From Pseudomonas sp. KUIN-1 (GTDB lineage: Bacteria; Pseudomonadota; Gammaproteobacteria; Pseudomonadales; Pseudomonadaceae): a stretch of DNA of 64,000 nt. Each line of letters opens with the position of its first letter. The first letter of the stretch is position 1. The translations under genes and the position numbers were made by a program. This document shows positions 39,109-48,402 of this stretch, one piece after another. The stretch is from the NCBI RefSeq assembly GCF_009176725.1, contig NZ_AP020337.1, positions 124,001-188,000 on the forward strand. The letters are read 5' to 3'. The notes under the pieces were generated by a model. It searched no databases, had not been told where the DNA came from, and saw nothing but the letters and a program-made list of their open reading frames with translations.

Positions 39109-40566
39109 CTACAACCCACCCACATGAAACGCCTTCACTTCTAGGTATTCATCCAGTCCGTAGCTGGAGCCTTCGCGGCCCAGGCCGGACTGCTTGACGC
39201 CGCCGAAGGGGGCGACTTCCATGGAGATGATGCCGGTGTTGAGGCCGACCATGCCGAACTCCAGCGCTTCGCCGAAACGCCATGAGCGGCGCAGGTCCTG
39301 GGTGAAGTAATACGCGCCAAGGCCATAGGGCGTGGCGTTGGCCAGTGCCAGCGCTTCGGCTTCATCTGTGAAGCGCATCAGTGGCGCGACCGGGCCGAAG
39401 GTTTCTTCGTTGGCCAGCAGCATGCCTGCGTGGGTATCGCCCAATACCGTGGGCTGGACGAACTGGCTGGTGCCGTCGGGAGAACCGCCGTGCAGCAGTT
39501 TCGCCCCCTGGCTCAGCGCATCGTCGATATGCCGGGCGACTTTGCTGACCGCTGCCGGGTTGATCAACGGGCCGATGGTCACGCCCTCTTCCAGACCGTT
39601 GCCGACCTTGAGCTTGCTCACTTCTTCCACCAGCCGTGCAGCAAAACGGTCGTAAATGCCATTTTGCACCAGAATCCGGTTGGCGCACACGCAGGTCTGC
39701 CCGGCGTTGCGGAATTTGCTGAGCATGATGCCCGTCACCGCCTGTTCCAGGTCCGCGTCGTCAAACACGATGAAGGGCGCGTTGCCGCCCAGTTCCAGGC
39801 TCAGACGTTTGATGTGTTCGGCGCTCTGGCGCATCAGCAGACGGCCGACCGGTGTCGAACCGGTGAAGGAAATCTTGCGCACCACCGGGTTGCCGGTCAG
39901 CTCTTCACCGATGTCGGTGGGCATGCCGGTGATGACGTTGAACACCCCGGCAGGAATGCCCACGCGCTCGGCCAGCACCGCCAGCGCCAGGGCTGACAAG
40001 GGCGTGAGGTCCGATGGTTTGACGATGATCGGGCACCCGGCAGCCAGGGCCGGCGCACACTTGCGGGTGATCATGGCGTTGGGGAAATTCCACGGTGTGA
40101 TCGCGGCGCAGACGCCCACCGGTTGCTTGAGGGTCATCAAGCGACGGTCTGCGCTGGGCGCGGGAATGGTTTCACCGTACGAGCGGCGTGCCTCCTCGGC
40201 GAACCATTTGACGAAGCTGGCACCGTAGCGGATCTCGCCGCGCGCCTCGTTCAGCGGCTTGCCCTGCTCAAAGGTCATGATCAGCGCCAGGTCTTCGACG
40301 TTGTCGAGCATCGCCTGATGCCAGCGCTCCAGCAGCGCCGCGCGTTCGGCCGCGGGACGTGCACGCCACGCGGGCCAGGCGCGATCAGCCGCCTCGATGG
40401 CACGCCGTGTTTCGACGCCCTGCAGGGCCGGCACCTGCGCCAGCGCCTCGCCGGTGGCCGGGTTGCTGATGGTCAGGGTGGCACCATCGTCAGCGCTGAT
40501 CCATTGCCCATCGACGTAGGCGCGGTCTACCAGCAGGCTGGGGTCTTTCAACTGATTCTTGAGCAT
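39109..40566 (-). CDS. gabD: Succinate-semialdehyde dehydrogenase
   Basis: This is a 485-residue aldehyde dehydrogenase. TPWNFPNAMITRKCAPALAAG and KPSDLTPLSALAL bind the cofactor, and FTGSTPVGRLLM is the Rossmann loop. LELGGNAPFIVFDDAD holds the catalytic Glu, RNAGQTCVCANRI the catalytic Cys, and EETFGPVAPLMRF the second Glu. The sequence fits GabD, which oxidises succinate semialdehyde to succinate with NADP. It is the last gene of the minus-strand run that begins near 52.1 kb, 114 bases after the ArgE-like gene. Confidence 0.93.
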   Translation of the reverse strand: MLKNQLKDPSLLVDRAYVDGQWISADDGATLTISNPATGEALAQVPALQGVETRRAIEAADRAWPAWRARPAAERAALLERWHQAMLDNVEDLALIMTFEQGKPLNEARGEIRYGASFVKWFAEEARRSYGETIPAPSADRRLMTLKQPVGVCAAITPWNFPNAMITRKCAPALAAGCPIIVKPSDLTPLSALALAVLAERVGIPAGVFNVITGMPTDIGEELTGNPVVRKISFTGSTPVGRLLMRQSAEHIKRLSLELGGNAPFIVFDDADLEQAVTGIMLSKFRNAGQTCVCANRILVQNGIYDRFAARLVEEVSKLKVGNGLEEGVTIGPLINPAAVSKVARHIDDALSQGAKLLHGGSPDGTSQFVQPTVLGDTHAGMLLANEETFGPVAPLMRFTDEAEALALANATPYGLGAYYFTQDLRRSWRFGEALEFGMVGLNTGIISMEVAPFGGVKQSGLGREGSSYGLDEYLEVKAFHVGGL

Positions 40567-40680
40567 GATCGAGTCCTGTTCCGGGATGATTGCCAGTCTA
40601 GGCAGACGCCACAGTCCAGGATGCTGAAAGCGCGATAACGGCAGCGTCCGATGCTGAAATTTGCCTGCGGACGGCAGCCT

Positions 40681-41838
40681 CTACTGCTTCAGCGAGCCCA
40701 GCAGGCTCTGCAAAAAGCGCTCGCCTGCGTCCATCTGGCTCTCGTCGATAAACTCGTCCGGCTTGTGTGCCTGCTCGATGGAGCCTGGCCCGCAGACCAC
40801 CACCGGCACGTTGAGGCGCCCGGCGAACAGACCACCCTCGGTGCCATACGAGACCTTGATGTGCTGTGTGCCCGGTTCGGCAAACGCATGCAGCAGGCGC
40901 ACCGCCTCAACGCTTGGATGGGTCTCCAGCGCCGGGTATTCGTTCATGACCTCGATCTCGATGTCTGCCACACCCGACAGCTGTCGCGCTTCACGTACCA
41001 GCACCTCGGCACGCTCGCGTAACTGCTCCAGCAACGCATCGGGATTGTCGCCCGGCAGGTTGCGGTATTCGAATTCCAGGGTGCACAGGTTGGGCACGAT
41101 GTTCAGCGCCTTGCCGCCATCGATACGGCCGATGTGTACGGTGCTGTAAGGGATGTCGTAACCCTCGTCACGCGCGCCTTGCTGTTCGATCTGCTTCTGG
41201 CTCTTGCGCAGTTCGGCGATGAAGTCGCTGGCCAGGTGAATCGCGTTGACCGCTCTTGGGGCCAGCGAGGAATGCGCCTCCTGACCTCGACAGAAGGTGC
41301 GATAGGACGCCTTGCCCTTGTGACCGACGGCGAACTGCATCAGGGTCGGCTCGCCAACCACGCACAGGAACGGACGTACCGGTGCCAGATGCAGGACGTC
41401 GAGCAGCCGCCGCACGCCGACGCAGCCGATCTCTTCGTCATGGGACAGCGCCAGTTGCAGCGGGCGCGTCAGGGGCATGTCCGCAGCATCGAGCATCGCG
41501 TCGATAGCCAGGGCGATAAAGCCCTTCATGTCGCAGGTGCCACGGCCGTAGATGCGCCCGTCACGCAGGGTCGCCTGAAACGGTGGCATCGTCCACGCCT
41601 GACCGGCCGCAGGAACCACGTCGGTGTGGCCGGACAGCAGCACGCCCGGCACTTCCCGCGGGCCGGTGCTGGCGAACAGGTTGGCTTTCTTGCCGGTCTC
41701 GTCCTTGACGATCAGCGACTCGATGCCTTTGCTGGCCAGCAGTTCGCGGACGTATTCGATCAGCGCCATGTTCGGCTCCGACGACACGGTGTCGAAGGCG
41801 ATCAGACGCTTGAGGATTTCCAGTGCGCGGGGGCTCAT
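40681..41838 (-). CDS. M20-family amidohydrolase, acetylornithine deacetylase-like (ArgE)
   Basis: This 385-residue metallohydrolase is of the ArgE/DapE type. VLLSGHTDVVPAAGQAW has the His and Asp metal ligands, GRGTCDMKGFIALAI the bridging Asp, and SHDEEIGCVGVRRLL the catalytic Glu pair. Lys/Arg-rich dimer regions and GTEGGLFAG with the last ligand part follow. It should cleave an N-acyl amino acid or similar amide. Four-base overlap with the preceding flavoenzyme gene (41835-41838) places it in the catabolic operon, so it is likely to free an amino acid from a conjugate here and not serve arginine synthesis. Confidence 0.85.
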   Translation of the reverse strand: MSPRALEILKRLIAFDTVSSEPNMALIEYVRELLASKGIESLIVKDETGKKANLFASTGPREVPGVLLSGHTDVVPAAGQAWTMPPFQATLRDGRIYGRGTCDMKGFIALAIDAMLDAADMPLTRPLQLALSHDEEIGCVGVRRLLDVLHLAPVRPFLCVVGEPTLMQFAVGHKGKASYRTFCRGQEAHSSLAPRAVNAIHLASDFIAELRKSQKQIEQQGARDEGYDIPYSTVHIGRIDGGKALNIVPNLCTLEFEYRNLPGDNPDALLEQLRERAEVLVREARQLSGVADIEIEVMNEYPALETHPSVEAVRLLHAFAEPGTQHIKVSYGTEGGLFAGRLNVPVVVCGPGSIEQAHKPDEFIDESQMDAGERFLQSLLGSLKQ

Positions 41839-43004
41839 GAGGCTTTACTCGTCTGTTCAGTGAGGTTGTCCGCAAGGCTGACGTCAAAACGGCGGATGTC
41901 GAACGGGCTGATCGAGGTGCTGGTCGTGCCGGTGCTGATCAGTTCGGCCATCACGTCGCCCACGCCCGGACCGAGCTGGAAGCCATGGCCGCAGAAGCCG
42001 AACGCATAGAACAGGCCGTCGACCTTGCCGCTGCGGCCCATCACTGGCAGCGAGTCCGGCGTGTAGCCTTCGATGCCGCTCCACACGCGGATGATGTTCA
42101 GGTTGCCGACGCCGGGCAACAGGCGACGCATCTGCTGCACCTGGTTGATGATGCTGCGCGGTTCGACGTAGGCGCGGCGGTTGATCATGTCCGGCTTGCT
42201 GCGAAAACCACCGCCGATGACGATGTTGCCGCGGGCGATCTGCCGGAAGTAGATCACTTCGTGAGGGATTTTGGTGAACACGCCGATGACTGTCGGCAGT
42301 GCATACGGCACCGGCTCGGTGACGGCCATCTGCGGACCATGGGTGTCCAGCGGCACGGATTCGCCAAACTGCGTGGAGAGTTTCTGTCCCCAGGCGCCAG
42401 CGGTAATCAGCAACTGATCAGCGCTGAAAATGCGCCCGTCAGTGGTGGTGACTTCGAATTCGTTACCGACCTTTTCCACATGAGCCACTTCGGTACGCTC
42501 TTCGATCCGCGCCCCGGCCCGAATCGCTGCGCGGGCGAAAGCCGGTGCTGCCAGGCGCGGGTTGGCGTGGCCATCGTGTGGCGCGTAAGAGCCGCCCTTC
42601 ACGTCCGGCCCGAGAAACGGAAAGCGCTCGTGCAGCGCTTGCCCGCTGTAGATTTTCAGGTCCAGCTCGCGGGCTTCCGGGGCTGCTGCGTAGGCTTCCA
42701 GCTCGGCGATTTCGTCCTCGCGATAGCAGACGCGCATGTGGCCGCTGGGCAGGAATTCCAGGTCTTCACCGATCAGCTCCGGCAGCCGCTGCCAAAGGGC
42801 TCTGGAGCGGTTGGCGAGTTCCAGCTGACCGAGATGCCGACCCTGACGGCGCACGTTGCCGAAGTTCACGCCGCTGGCGTACTGGCCGATCACGTCGCGC
42901 TCCAGCAGCGTCACTGACTTGCCGCGCTGGCGCAGAAAGAACGCTGATGCCGAGCCCATGAAGCCGCCGCCGACAATTAGTACGTCCACTTTTGGCTGCT
43001 TCAT
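41835..43004 (-). CDS. FAD-dependent amine/opine oxidase subunit (HcnC/OoxB-like)
   Basis: This 389-residue DAO-fold flavoprotein has an N-terminal dinucleotide motif VDVLIVGGGFMGSASAFFL, the second stretch VTLLERDVIGQYASGVNFGN, and a C-terminal GIEGYTPDSLPVMGRSG / FGFCGHGFQLGPGVGD. It is the beta-type subunit of a three-part enzyme together with the next two genes upstream in the operon, as in hydrogen cyanide synthase HcnABC, octopine/nopaline oxidase and D-hydroxyproline dehydrogenase. Four-base overlaps link it to both neighbours. The substrate is probably a secondary amine such as an opine. Confidence 0.87.
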   Translation of the reverse strand: MKQPKVDVLIVGGGFMGSASAFFLRQRGKSVTLLERDVIGQYASGVNFGNVRRQGRHLGQLELANRSRALWQRLPELIGEDLEFLPSGHMRVCYREDEIAELEAYAAAPEARELDLKIYSGQALHERFPFLGPDVKGGSYAPHDGHANPRLAAPAFARAAIRAGARIEERTEVAHVEKVGNEFEVTTTDGRIFSADQLLITAGAWGQKLSTQFGESVPLDTHGPQMAVTEPVPYALPTVIGVFTKIPHEVIYFRQIARGNIVIGGGFRSKPDMINRRAYVEPRSIINQVQQMRRLLPGVGNLNIIRVWSGIEGYTPDSLPVMGRSGKVDGLFYAFGFCGHGFQLGPGVGDVMAELISTGTTSTSISPFDIRRFDVSLADNLTEQTSKAS

Positions 43005-44410
43005 GATGCCACCTCGTCGATCAGCATCGACAACGGTTTGACCGGTGCCTGACCGCGCTGACGACCAACCTGTTCGACCGGCACACCGGCTTCGGCAGCG
43101 ATCACCTCGGCCCCGGCCTGCGAGCAGTAACGGCCCTGGCAGCGGCCCATGCCGACGCGACTGAAGGCCTTGGCGCGGTTGACTTCGCAGGCGCCCTTTT
43201 CTCGTACGACGCCGCGCAGTTCACCGGCGCTGATCATCTCGCAGCGGCAGACAATGGCGTCATCGGGCAAGACCGCCGCCTGGGCCGCAGGCCACGGAAA
43301 CGCCTCGGCCAGCCCGACCCGAAAGCGATCCATCGCCACCAGGCTCTTGCGCACCTCTGCCTGGCGCGAGTTATCCACAGGTCGGCCGAGGTCTTCCAGC
43401 AGCGCCATCGCCACCAGTCGCCCGGCCTGTTCCGCGGCATCGGCGCCACGAATCTTCGCGCCGTCACCTGCGGCGTAAAAACCCTTGACCGAAGTACGCC
43501 CCTCTTCATCGACTGCCAGCACCCATTGCCCGGACGCTTCGTCGAAGCGTAACTGGCAGCCGGCCAGATCAGCCAGTTGGGTTTCCGGACGCAGGTGATA
43601 ACCCAGCGCCAGGGCATCGCAATCGACGCTCAGCGCGTTGCCATTGGCCAGCTTCACACGCACGCCGGTCACGCCGTCCTGTTCGCTGCCGATGATTTCC
43701 TCGGGCTGCACGCCCAGGTGCACCGGCACCCCGGCGCTGTACAGTTGGCCCAGCAGTTTCATGCCGTTGAACAGCAGACCGGGGCGCGCCAGCAATTTGG
43801 GCATCGCGCTGACGCGTTTGCCGAACGGTGAGGTATCGAGCACTGCAGCGACATCGGCACCGGCTTTAACATACTGGCTGGCGACCAGGTACAGCAGCGG
43901 ACCGCTGCCCATGAACACCACGCGACTGCCAATCGAGACCGATTGCGACTTGAGCGCAATCTGCGAGCCGCCCAGGCTGTAGGTGCCTGCCAGCTGCCAG
44001 CCCTTGATCGGCATCAGGCGGTCGGTGGCCCCGGCACACAGGATCAGTGCGTCGTATTCGACCACGGTGTGCACGCCCTGACTGGCACAGCACAGCTCGC
44101 CTCGGGTCAGGTTCCAGGCCAGGGTGTCGGGGCGGTAGTCGATCTGCGGGCGCAAGCGATCGAAGCTTTCATGCAGGTCACGCGCCTTGGCCGCTTCGGT
44201 GCCATACAGCGCCGAATAATCGCGTTTGAAGCCTTCTGGCTGACGGCGATAGATCTGCCCGCCGTCACGTCGGTTTTCGTCGATCAGGATCGGTTTGATG
44301 CCCGCAGCCAGCAAGGTTTCGGCGCAGCGGGTGCCTGCCGGGCCGGCGCCGATGATGACCACTCTGGGGCTGCCAGGGTTGCGAACGTCTAACCGTGAAG
44401 AAGTGGCCAT
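43001..44410 (-). CDS. NAD(P)/FAD oxidoreductase subunit with BFD-like iron-sulfur domain (HcnB/OoxA-like)
   Basis: This 469-residue protein has the FAD motif VVIIGAGPAGTRCAETLLAAG near the N-terminus and a second dinucleotide fold VVFMGSGPLLYLVASQYV. At the C-terminus it carries a bacterioferritin-ferredoxin-like [2Fe-2S] domain: IVCRCEMISAGEL then GRCQGRYCSQAG (four Cys). This is the alpha subunit of HcnB/OoxA-type oxidases. I chose the ATG at 44410, since the 40 residues encoded further upstream are read from the neighbouring gene. It overlaps both neighbours, indicating strict co-translation. Confidence 0.88.
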   Translation of the reverse strand: MATSSRLDVRNPGSPRVVIIGAGPAGTRCAETLLAAGIKPILIDENRRDGGQIYRRQPEGFKRDYSALYGTEAAKARDLHESFDRLRPQIDYRPDTLAWNLTRGELCCASQGVHTVVEYDALILCAGATDRLMPIKGWQLAGTYSLGGSQIALKSQSVSIGSRVVFMGSGPLLYLVASQYVKAGADVAAVLDTSPFGKRVSAMPKLLARPGLLFNGMKLLGQLYSAGVPVHLGVQPEEIIGSEQDGVTGVRVKLANGNALSVDCDALALGYHLRPETQLADLAGCQLRFDEASGQWVLAVDEEGRTSVKGFYAAGDGAKIRGADAAEQAGRLVAMALLEDLGRPVDNSRQAEVRKSLVAMDRFRVGLAEAFPWPAAQAAVLPDDAIVCRCEMISAGELRGVVREKGACEVNRAKAFSRVGMGRCQGRYCSQAGAEVIAAEAGVPVEQVGRQRGQAPVKPLSMLIDEVAS

Positions 44411-44700
44411 TTCGCCTCCGGTTGGGTGGTGACGATGTCGAGTCCGTCGCGGACTTCGTTGGAGCAGGCGCGCAGCCGCTCGCCGCTGCGGGTCCAGACC
44501 CAGCAATCCTGACAGGCGCCCATCAGGCAAAAACCTGCACGGCGTCCCGGGTCGAACTCGGACTGGCGTAATGTCGCCTTGCGGGTCAGCAACGCCACCA
44601 TCAGGGTATCGCCCTGCAATGCCTCGATGGGCGCGCCATCGACCATCAGGCTTACGACCGGGCGATCGCGCTCGCCCAGCCTCACAAAGCGGCCATTCAT
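44389..44700 (-). CDS. [2Fe-2S] small subunit (HcnA-like)
   Basis: This is a 103-residue ferredoxin-like protein. CLMGACQDCW gives three cluster Cys in CxxxxCxxC spacing, and the fourth is in LRACSNEV, as in HcnA and D-hydroxyproline dehydrogenase gamma subunits. It accepts electrons from the flavin subunits and delivers them toward the respiratory chain. It overlaps the ABC ATPase gene by 4 bases and the alpha-subunit gene by 22 bases. Confidence 0.87.
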   Translation of the reverse strand: MNGRFVRLGERDRPVVSLMVDGAPIEALQGDTLMVALLTRKATLRQSEFDPGRRAGFCLMGACQDCWVWTRSGERLRACSNEVRDGLDIVTTQPEAKWPLLHG

Positions 44701-46538
44701 GCGTAAGCTCCCACGGTCTCAGGATTCAGGTTTTCTTGCACGGCCTGCAGCTCGTCGCTGTCGCGGTGGCAAAGGATCTCGCTGCCCCCTGCGATCACGC
44801 GACGGCCCGGCGCAGTCTTGTTGCACAGGCCTTCGATGCGGGCCGGGCAGCGATTGAGGAAGGTGCACAGCTCCGGATTGTTGGCCGGTGCGCTGATGGG
44901 CGGCAGGTTGCCGCTGGTCACACCGCAGGTTTCCAGCCAGCCCTGACGCAGTTCCGGCACCGAATGCACCAGCAGATCGGTGTAAGGGTGGAACGGCACA
45001 CGGCTGAAGGCTTCGCGGCTGCCCTCTTCGACCTTGTGACCGCTGTACATCACCACGATGTCGTCGCACAGCGCGCGCACGGTGGAGATGTCGTGGCTGA
45101 TGAACAGGTATGAAACCCCGAGCTTGCGGCGCAGTTCGCCGAGCAGTTCAAGGATGCACGCACCCACCACGGTATCCAGCGCCGAGGTCACTTCATCACA
45201 GAGGATCAGGTCGGGCTTGGCCGCCAGCGCACGGGCCAGGTTGACGCGCTGTTTCTGCCCGCCCGACAGTTCGTTGGGGCGCCGCTCGGCCAGCTCGCGG
45301 GGCAGGCGCACCAGGTCCATCAGTTCGTCGATGCGCTCGCGCAGAGCCTTGCCCTTCAGACCGAAATACATCTTCAGCGGGCGCGCCAGAATCGCGCTGA
45401 TGCTGTGCATCGGATTGAGCGCGGTGTCGGCGTTCTGAAACACCATCTGGATGCGCCGGAATTGCTCTTCGGTACGTCCCGCCAGGGTGCCGGACAAGTC
45501 GGCTCCGTCGAAGGTCAGGCTGCCATGCGCCGGGTCCAGAAGACCGGCGACCACACGGGCCAGCGTCGATTTGCCCGACCCCGACTCGCCGATCACGCCG
45601 ATGGCCTGACCACGGCGGATGGTCAGGTCGATGTCTTCCAGCACGCGAATCATCGGCATGCCCTGCAGGTTCTTTTTGCCGTAGCCCGCCGTCAGTCCCT
45701 TGATGGTCAACAGCGTGCTGTCCTTGACCACCTCGCTGGCCGGGCTCAGCACTTTATCCGGACGCGCCGCCGCCAGCAGGCTGCGGCTGTAGGCGTCCAC
45801 TGGCCCCTTGAGCAGCGCGGCGGTGCTGCTTTGTTCGATGATCCGCCCGCCGTTGAGCACCACGATCTGATCGGCCATCTGCGCCACCACCGCAAGGTCG
45901 TGGGAGACATAGACCGCGGTGGCACCCCGGTCGCGCACCACCCGCTTGAACGCGCGCAGCACGTCGATCTGCGTGGTGACGTCCAGTGCGGTGGTCGGCT
46001 CATCGAGGATCACCAGCAACGGATCACTGATCAGCGCCATGGCCGCCATGACGCGCTGCAACTGGCCGCCCGAGACCTGATGCGGGTAACGCCGGCCGAT
46101 GCTTTCCGGATTGGGCAGCGCCAGGTCGCGGAACAGCTCGACGGCCTTGGCTTCCAGTTCCGCACGGCTGCCGAGACCATGAATCAGCGCGCCCTCGATC
46201 ACCTGATCGATCAGCTTTTTCGCCGGGTTGAAGGCCGCTGCGGCGCTTTGCGCAATGTAGGACACGCGGTTGCCACGCAGGCCCTGCAATTGGCTTTCGG
46301 GCAGGCTGAGCATGTCGTGCTCGCCCACTTGAACCACCCCTCCGGCCAGCTTGCAACCGCGTCGGGCGTAACCGAGCAGGGCCAGCGCGATGGTGGTCTT
46401 GCCGGAGCCCGACTCGCCGATCAGTGCCAGCACTTCACCTTTTTCCAGCGCAAAGCTGACGCCTTTGACGATCTCCAGCTCGCCGTGGTCGCCATCGGCA
46501 ACCACGCGCAGGTCTTGCACACGAATCAACTGGCTCAT
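44697..46538 (-). CDS. Two-domain ABC transporter ATPase, dipeptide/opine type (DppD-DppF fusion)
   Basis: This 613-residue protein has two ABC domains. The first has Walker A GESGSGKTTIA, signature VSGGQLQR and Walker [14 protein letters not shown]. The second has [19 protein letters not shown] and DLILCDEVTSALD. A C-terminal oligopeptide/dipeptide domain holds Cys-rich CTFLNRCPARIEGLC, typical of DppD/OppD. It drives import with the permeases and binding protein encoded just upstream. In domain two the Walker B Pro is replaced by Val (DEVTSALD), as in several fused members. Confidence 0.9.
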   Translation of the reverse strand: MSQLIRVQDLRVVADGDHGELEIVKGVSFALEKGEVLALIGESGSGKTTIALALLGYARRGCKLAGGVVQVGEHDMLSLPESQLQGLRGNRVSYIAQSAAAAFNPAKKLIDQVIEGALIHGLGSRAELEAKAVELFRDLALPNPESIGRRYPHQVSGGQLQRVMAAMALISDPLLVILDEPTTALDVTTQIDVLRAFKRVVRDRGATAVYVSHDLAVVAQMADQIVVLNGGRIIEQSSTAALLKGPVDAYSRSLLAAARPDKVLSPASEVVKDSTLLTIKGLTAGYGKKNLQGMPMIRVLEDIDLTIRRGQAIGVIGESGSGKSTLARVVAGLLDPAHGSLTFDGADLSGTLAGRTEEQFRRIQMVFQNADTALNPMHSISAILARPLKMYFGLKGKALRERIDELMDLVRLPRELAERRPNELSGGQKQRVNLARALAAKPDLILCDEVTSALDTVVGACILELLGELRRKLGVSYLFISHDISTVRALCDDIVVMYSGHKVEEGSREAFSRVPFHPYTDLLVHSVPELRQGWLETCGVTSGNLPPISAPANNPELCTFLNRCPARIEGLCNKTAPGRRVIAGGSEILCHRDSDELQAVQENLNPETVGAYA

Positions 46539-46539
46539 C

Positions 46540-47418
46540 TCAATGCCCTCCCGAACGACGACCGCGCCGCGAGGCCAGGCGGTCGATGAGCAGGTTCACG
46601 CCGATGGTCAGGGTGCCGATGGCCAGGGCCGGGATCACGATGGCCGGCGCGCCCTGGCTGAGCCCGCCGATGTTCTCGCGGACCAGCGAGCCAAGATCGG
46701 CGTCAGGCGGTTGTACACCGAGCCCCAGAAAGCTCATGCCGCTGAGCAGCAGGACGATGAAGCCGAAGCGCAGGCCCAGGTCGGTCATGACCGGGTTGAG
46801 CATGTTCGGCAGGATTTCCCGGCAGGCAATGTAGATACGGCCCTCGCCGCGTGTGCGCGCCACTTGCACGTACTCCAGCGCCTCGATGTTCACCGCCAGG
46901 CTGCGCGCGATGCGAAACGCGCCTGGGGTGTAGCTGAGCACCGCCGTGCAGATCAGCAGCACCTCGGACGAGCCGAACGCCGAGACCATGATCAGCGCCA
47001 GCATTTTGCTGGGGATCGAGATGAACGCGTCCATCAGGCGGCTGATGATTTCGTCCAGCCATTTTGGCGCGACCACCGACAGCAGCGCGCACAGGGTGCC
47101 GATGCCGCTGGCCAGCACGGCAGAAATCAATGCCAGGCCGACGGTGAAGCGCGCGCCGACCAGCACGCGGCTGAGCATGTCGCGGCCCAGGTAGTCCGTA
47201 CCGAACGGATAGGCTGCGCTCATGTTTTCGAACATGTTGTCGGAGACCACTTCGCCCACCGGATGCGGTGCCAGCCAGGGGCCGAACAGGGCGACCATCA
47301 ACCAGATGAAGCACACCGTAGCGCCCAGCAGGCCAAGCCATGAGGTCGGGAGGGACGCTTTTTTGCGAAGCACCGGTTGCGGCGCTGCGGGCGTCGATTT
47401 CGCAATGAATTGAGTCAT
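46540..47418 (-). CDS. ABC transporter permease (DppC-like)
   Basis: This 292-residue permease has an N-terminal OppC-type region (LPTSWLGLLGATVCFIWLMVALFGPWLAPHPV) and FGTDYLGRDMLSRVLVGAR, the DppC hallmark. The EAA loop is LEYVQVARTRGEGRIYIACREILPN. The ATG at 47418 overlaps the end of the other permease gene by 4 bases, which favours it over the ATG at 47454. One base separates its stop from the ATPase gene. Confidence 0.9.
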   Translation of the reverse strand: MTQFIAKSTPAAPQPVLRKKASLPTSWLGLLGATVCFIWLMVALFGPWLAPHPVGEVVSDNMFENMSAAYPFGTDYLGRDMLSRVLVGARFTVGLALISAVLASGIGTLCALLSVVAPKWLDEIISRLMDAFISIPSKMLALIMVSAFGSSEVLLICTAVLSYTPGAFRIARSLAVNIEALEYVQVARTRGEGRIYIACREILPNMLNPVMTDLGLRFGFIVLLLSGMSFLGLGVQPPDADLGSLVRENIGGLSQGAPAIVIPALAIGTLTIGVNLLIDRLASRRGRRSGGH

Positions 47419-48371
47419 TGGGTTCTCAGCCTCGGATTGGAAAGAATTGCACACAGGTCGGCCATCAGCACCAACCCAAGGTAAGCGGAGCAGAACAGCA
47501 TCGTGCAGCCCTGCACCAGGGCCATGTCACGGTTGGTCACGGCATCGACCATCAGGCTGGCGATGCCGGGATAGTTGAAGATGGTCTCGACGATGACGAC
47601 GCCGCCGAGCAGGTACGACAGGCTCAGTGCCACGGCGTTGACGATCGGCCCGATGGCGTTCGGCAAGGCATGGCGCAATACGATACGCACCGGGCTGACG
47701 CCCTTGAGGCGCGCCATTTCCACATACGGGCTGTCCAGCTGGTCGATGACCGCAGCGCGGGTCATGCGCGCCATCTGCGCCACGATCACGCAGCACAGGG
47801 TCATCACTGGCAACGCGTAAGTACGCATGAACTGCCACGGCGAGCTGACATCGGCACCATAGGACAGCGCCGACAGCCAGCCCAGATTGACGGCGAAAAT
47901 CAGCACCGCCAGCGTCGCCACCAGAAACTCGGGCACGGCGACCAGTGACAGGGTGATGAAATTCAGCGCGCCATCCAGGCGACTGCCGCGGTACATCGCT
48001 GCGCCAATCCCCAGTGCCAGCGCTACTGGCACCGATACCAGCGCGGTGGTGGCCGACAGCATCAGGGTTTTCGGGAAACGTCCGGCAATCAGCTCCGAGA
48101 CCGGCATCGCGTTGGAGACCGATTCGCCGAGGTTGCCGCCGAGCAGGTTGGTCAACCAATGCAGATAACGCACCACACCTGGCTGATCGAGGCCCAGTTG
48201 GGTACGCAGTGCCGCGACCTGTTCAGGCGTCGCGAATTGCCCAAGGGCCTGTTGTGCGGCGTCTCCAGGCAACACCGCCGTTATGGCGAAGACCACGATG
48301 GAAACGATCAACAACGTCACGATCGCTGCGCCGAAGCGCTGCACGATCAACCAGAGTGTGTTGCTATTCAT
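47415..48371 (-). CDS. ABC transporter permease (DppB-like)
   Basis: This is a 318-residue permease with the DppB start LIVQRFGAAIVTLLIVSIVVFAITAVLPGD and a QFATPEQVAALRTQLGLDQP region. The EAA loop is SPYVEMARLKGVSPVRIVLRHALPNA. It pairs with the DppC-like protein to form the channel. Thirty-one bases separate it from the binding-protein gene, so it is within the same operon. Confidence 0.9.
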   Translation of the reverse strand: MNSNTLWLIVQRFGAAIVTLLIVSIVVFAITAVLPGDAAQQALGQFATPEQVAALRTQLGLDQPGVVRYLHWLTNLLGGNLGESVSNAMPVSELIAGRFPKTLMLSATTALVSVPVALALGIGAAMYRGSRLDGALNFITLSLVAVPEFLVATLAVLIFAVNLGWLSALSYGADVSSPWQFMRTYALPVMTLCCVIVAQMARMTRAAVIDQLDSPYVEMARLKGVSPVRIVLRHALPNAIGPIVNAVALSLSYLLGGVVIVETIFNYPGIASLMVDAVTNRDMALVQGCTMLFCSAYLGLVLMADLCAILSNPRLRTQ

Positions 48372-48402
48372 CTGCGTCCTCCTGCTCGGTTCAGCGTTTC
48401 AT

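Noticed and set aside
41835..44700. Hydrogen cyanide synthase hcnABC
   Set aside because: The three subunits resemble Hcn proteins, but gene order, the adjoining opine/peptide transporter, ArgE-like and gab genes fit an amine or opine oxidase better.
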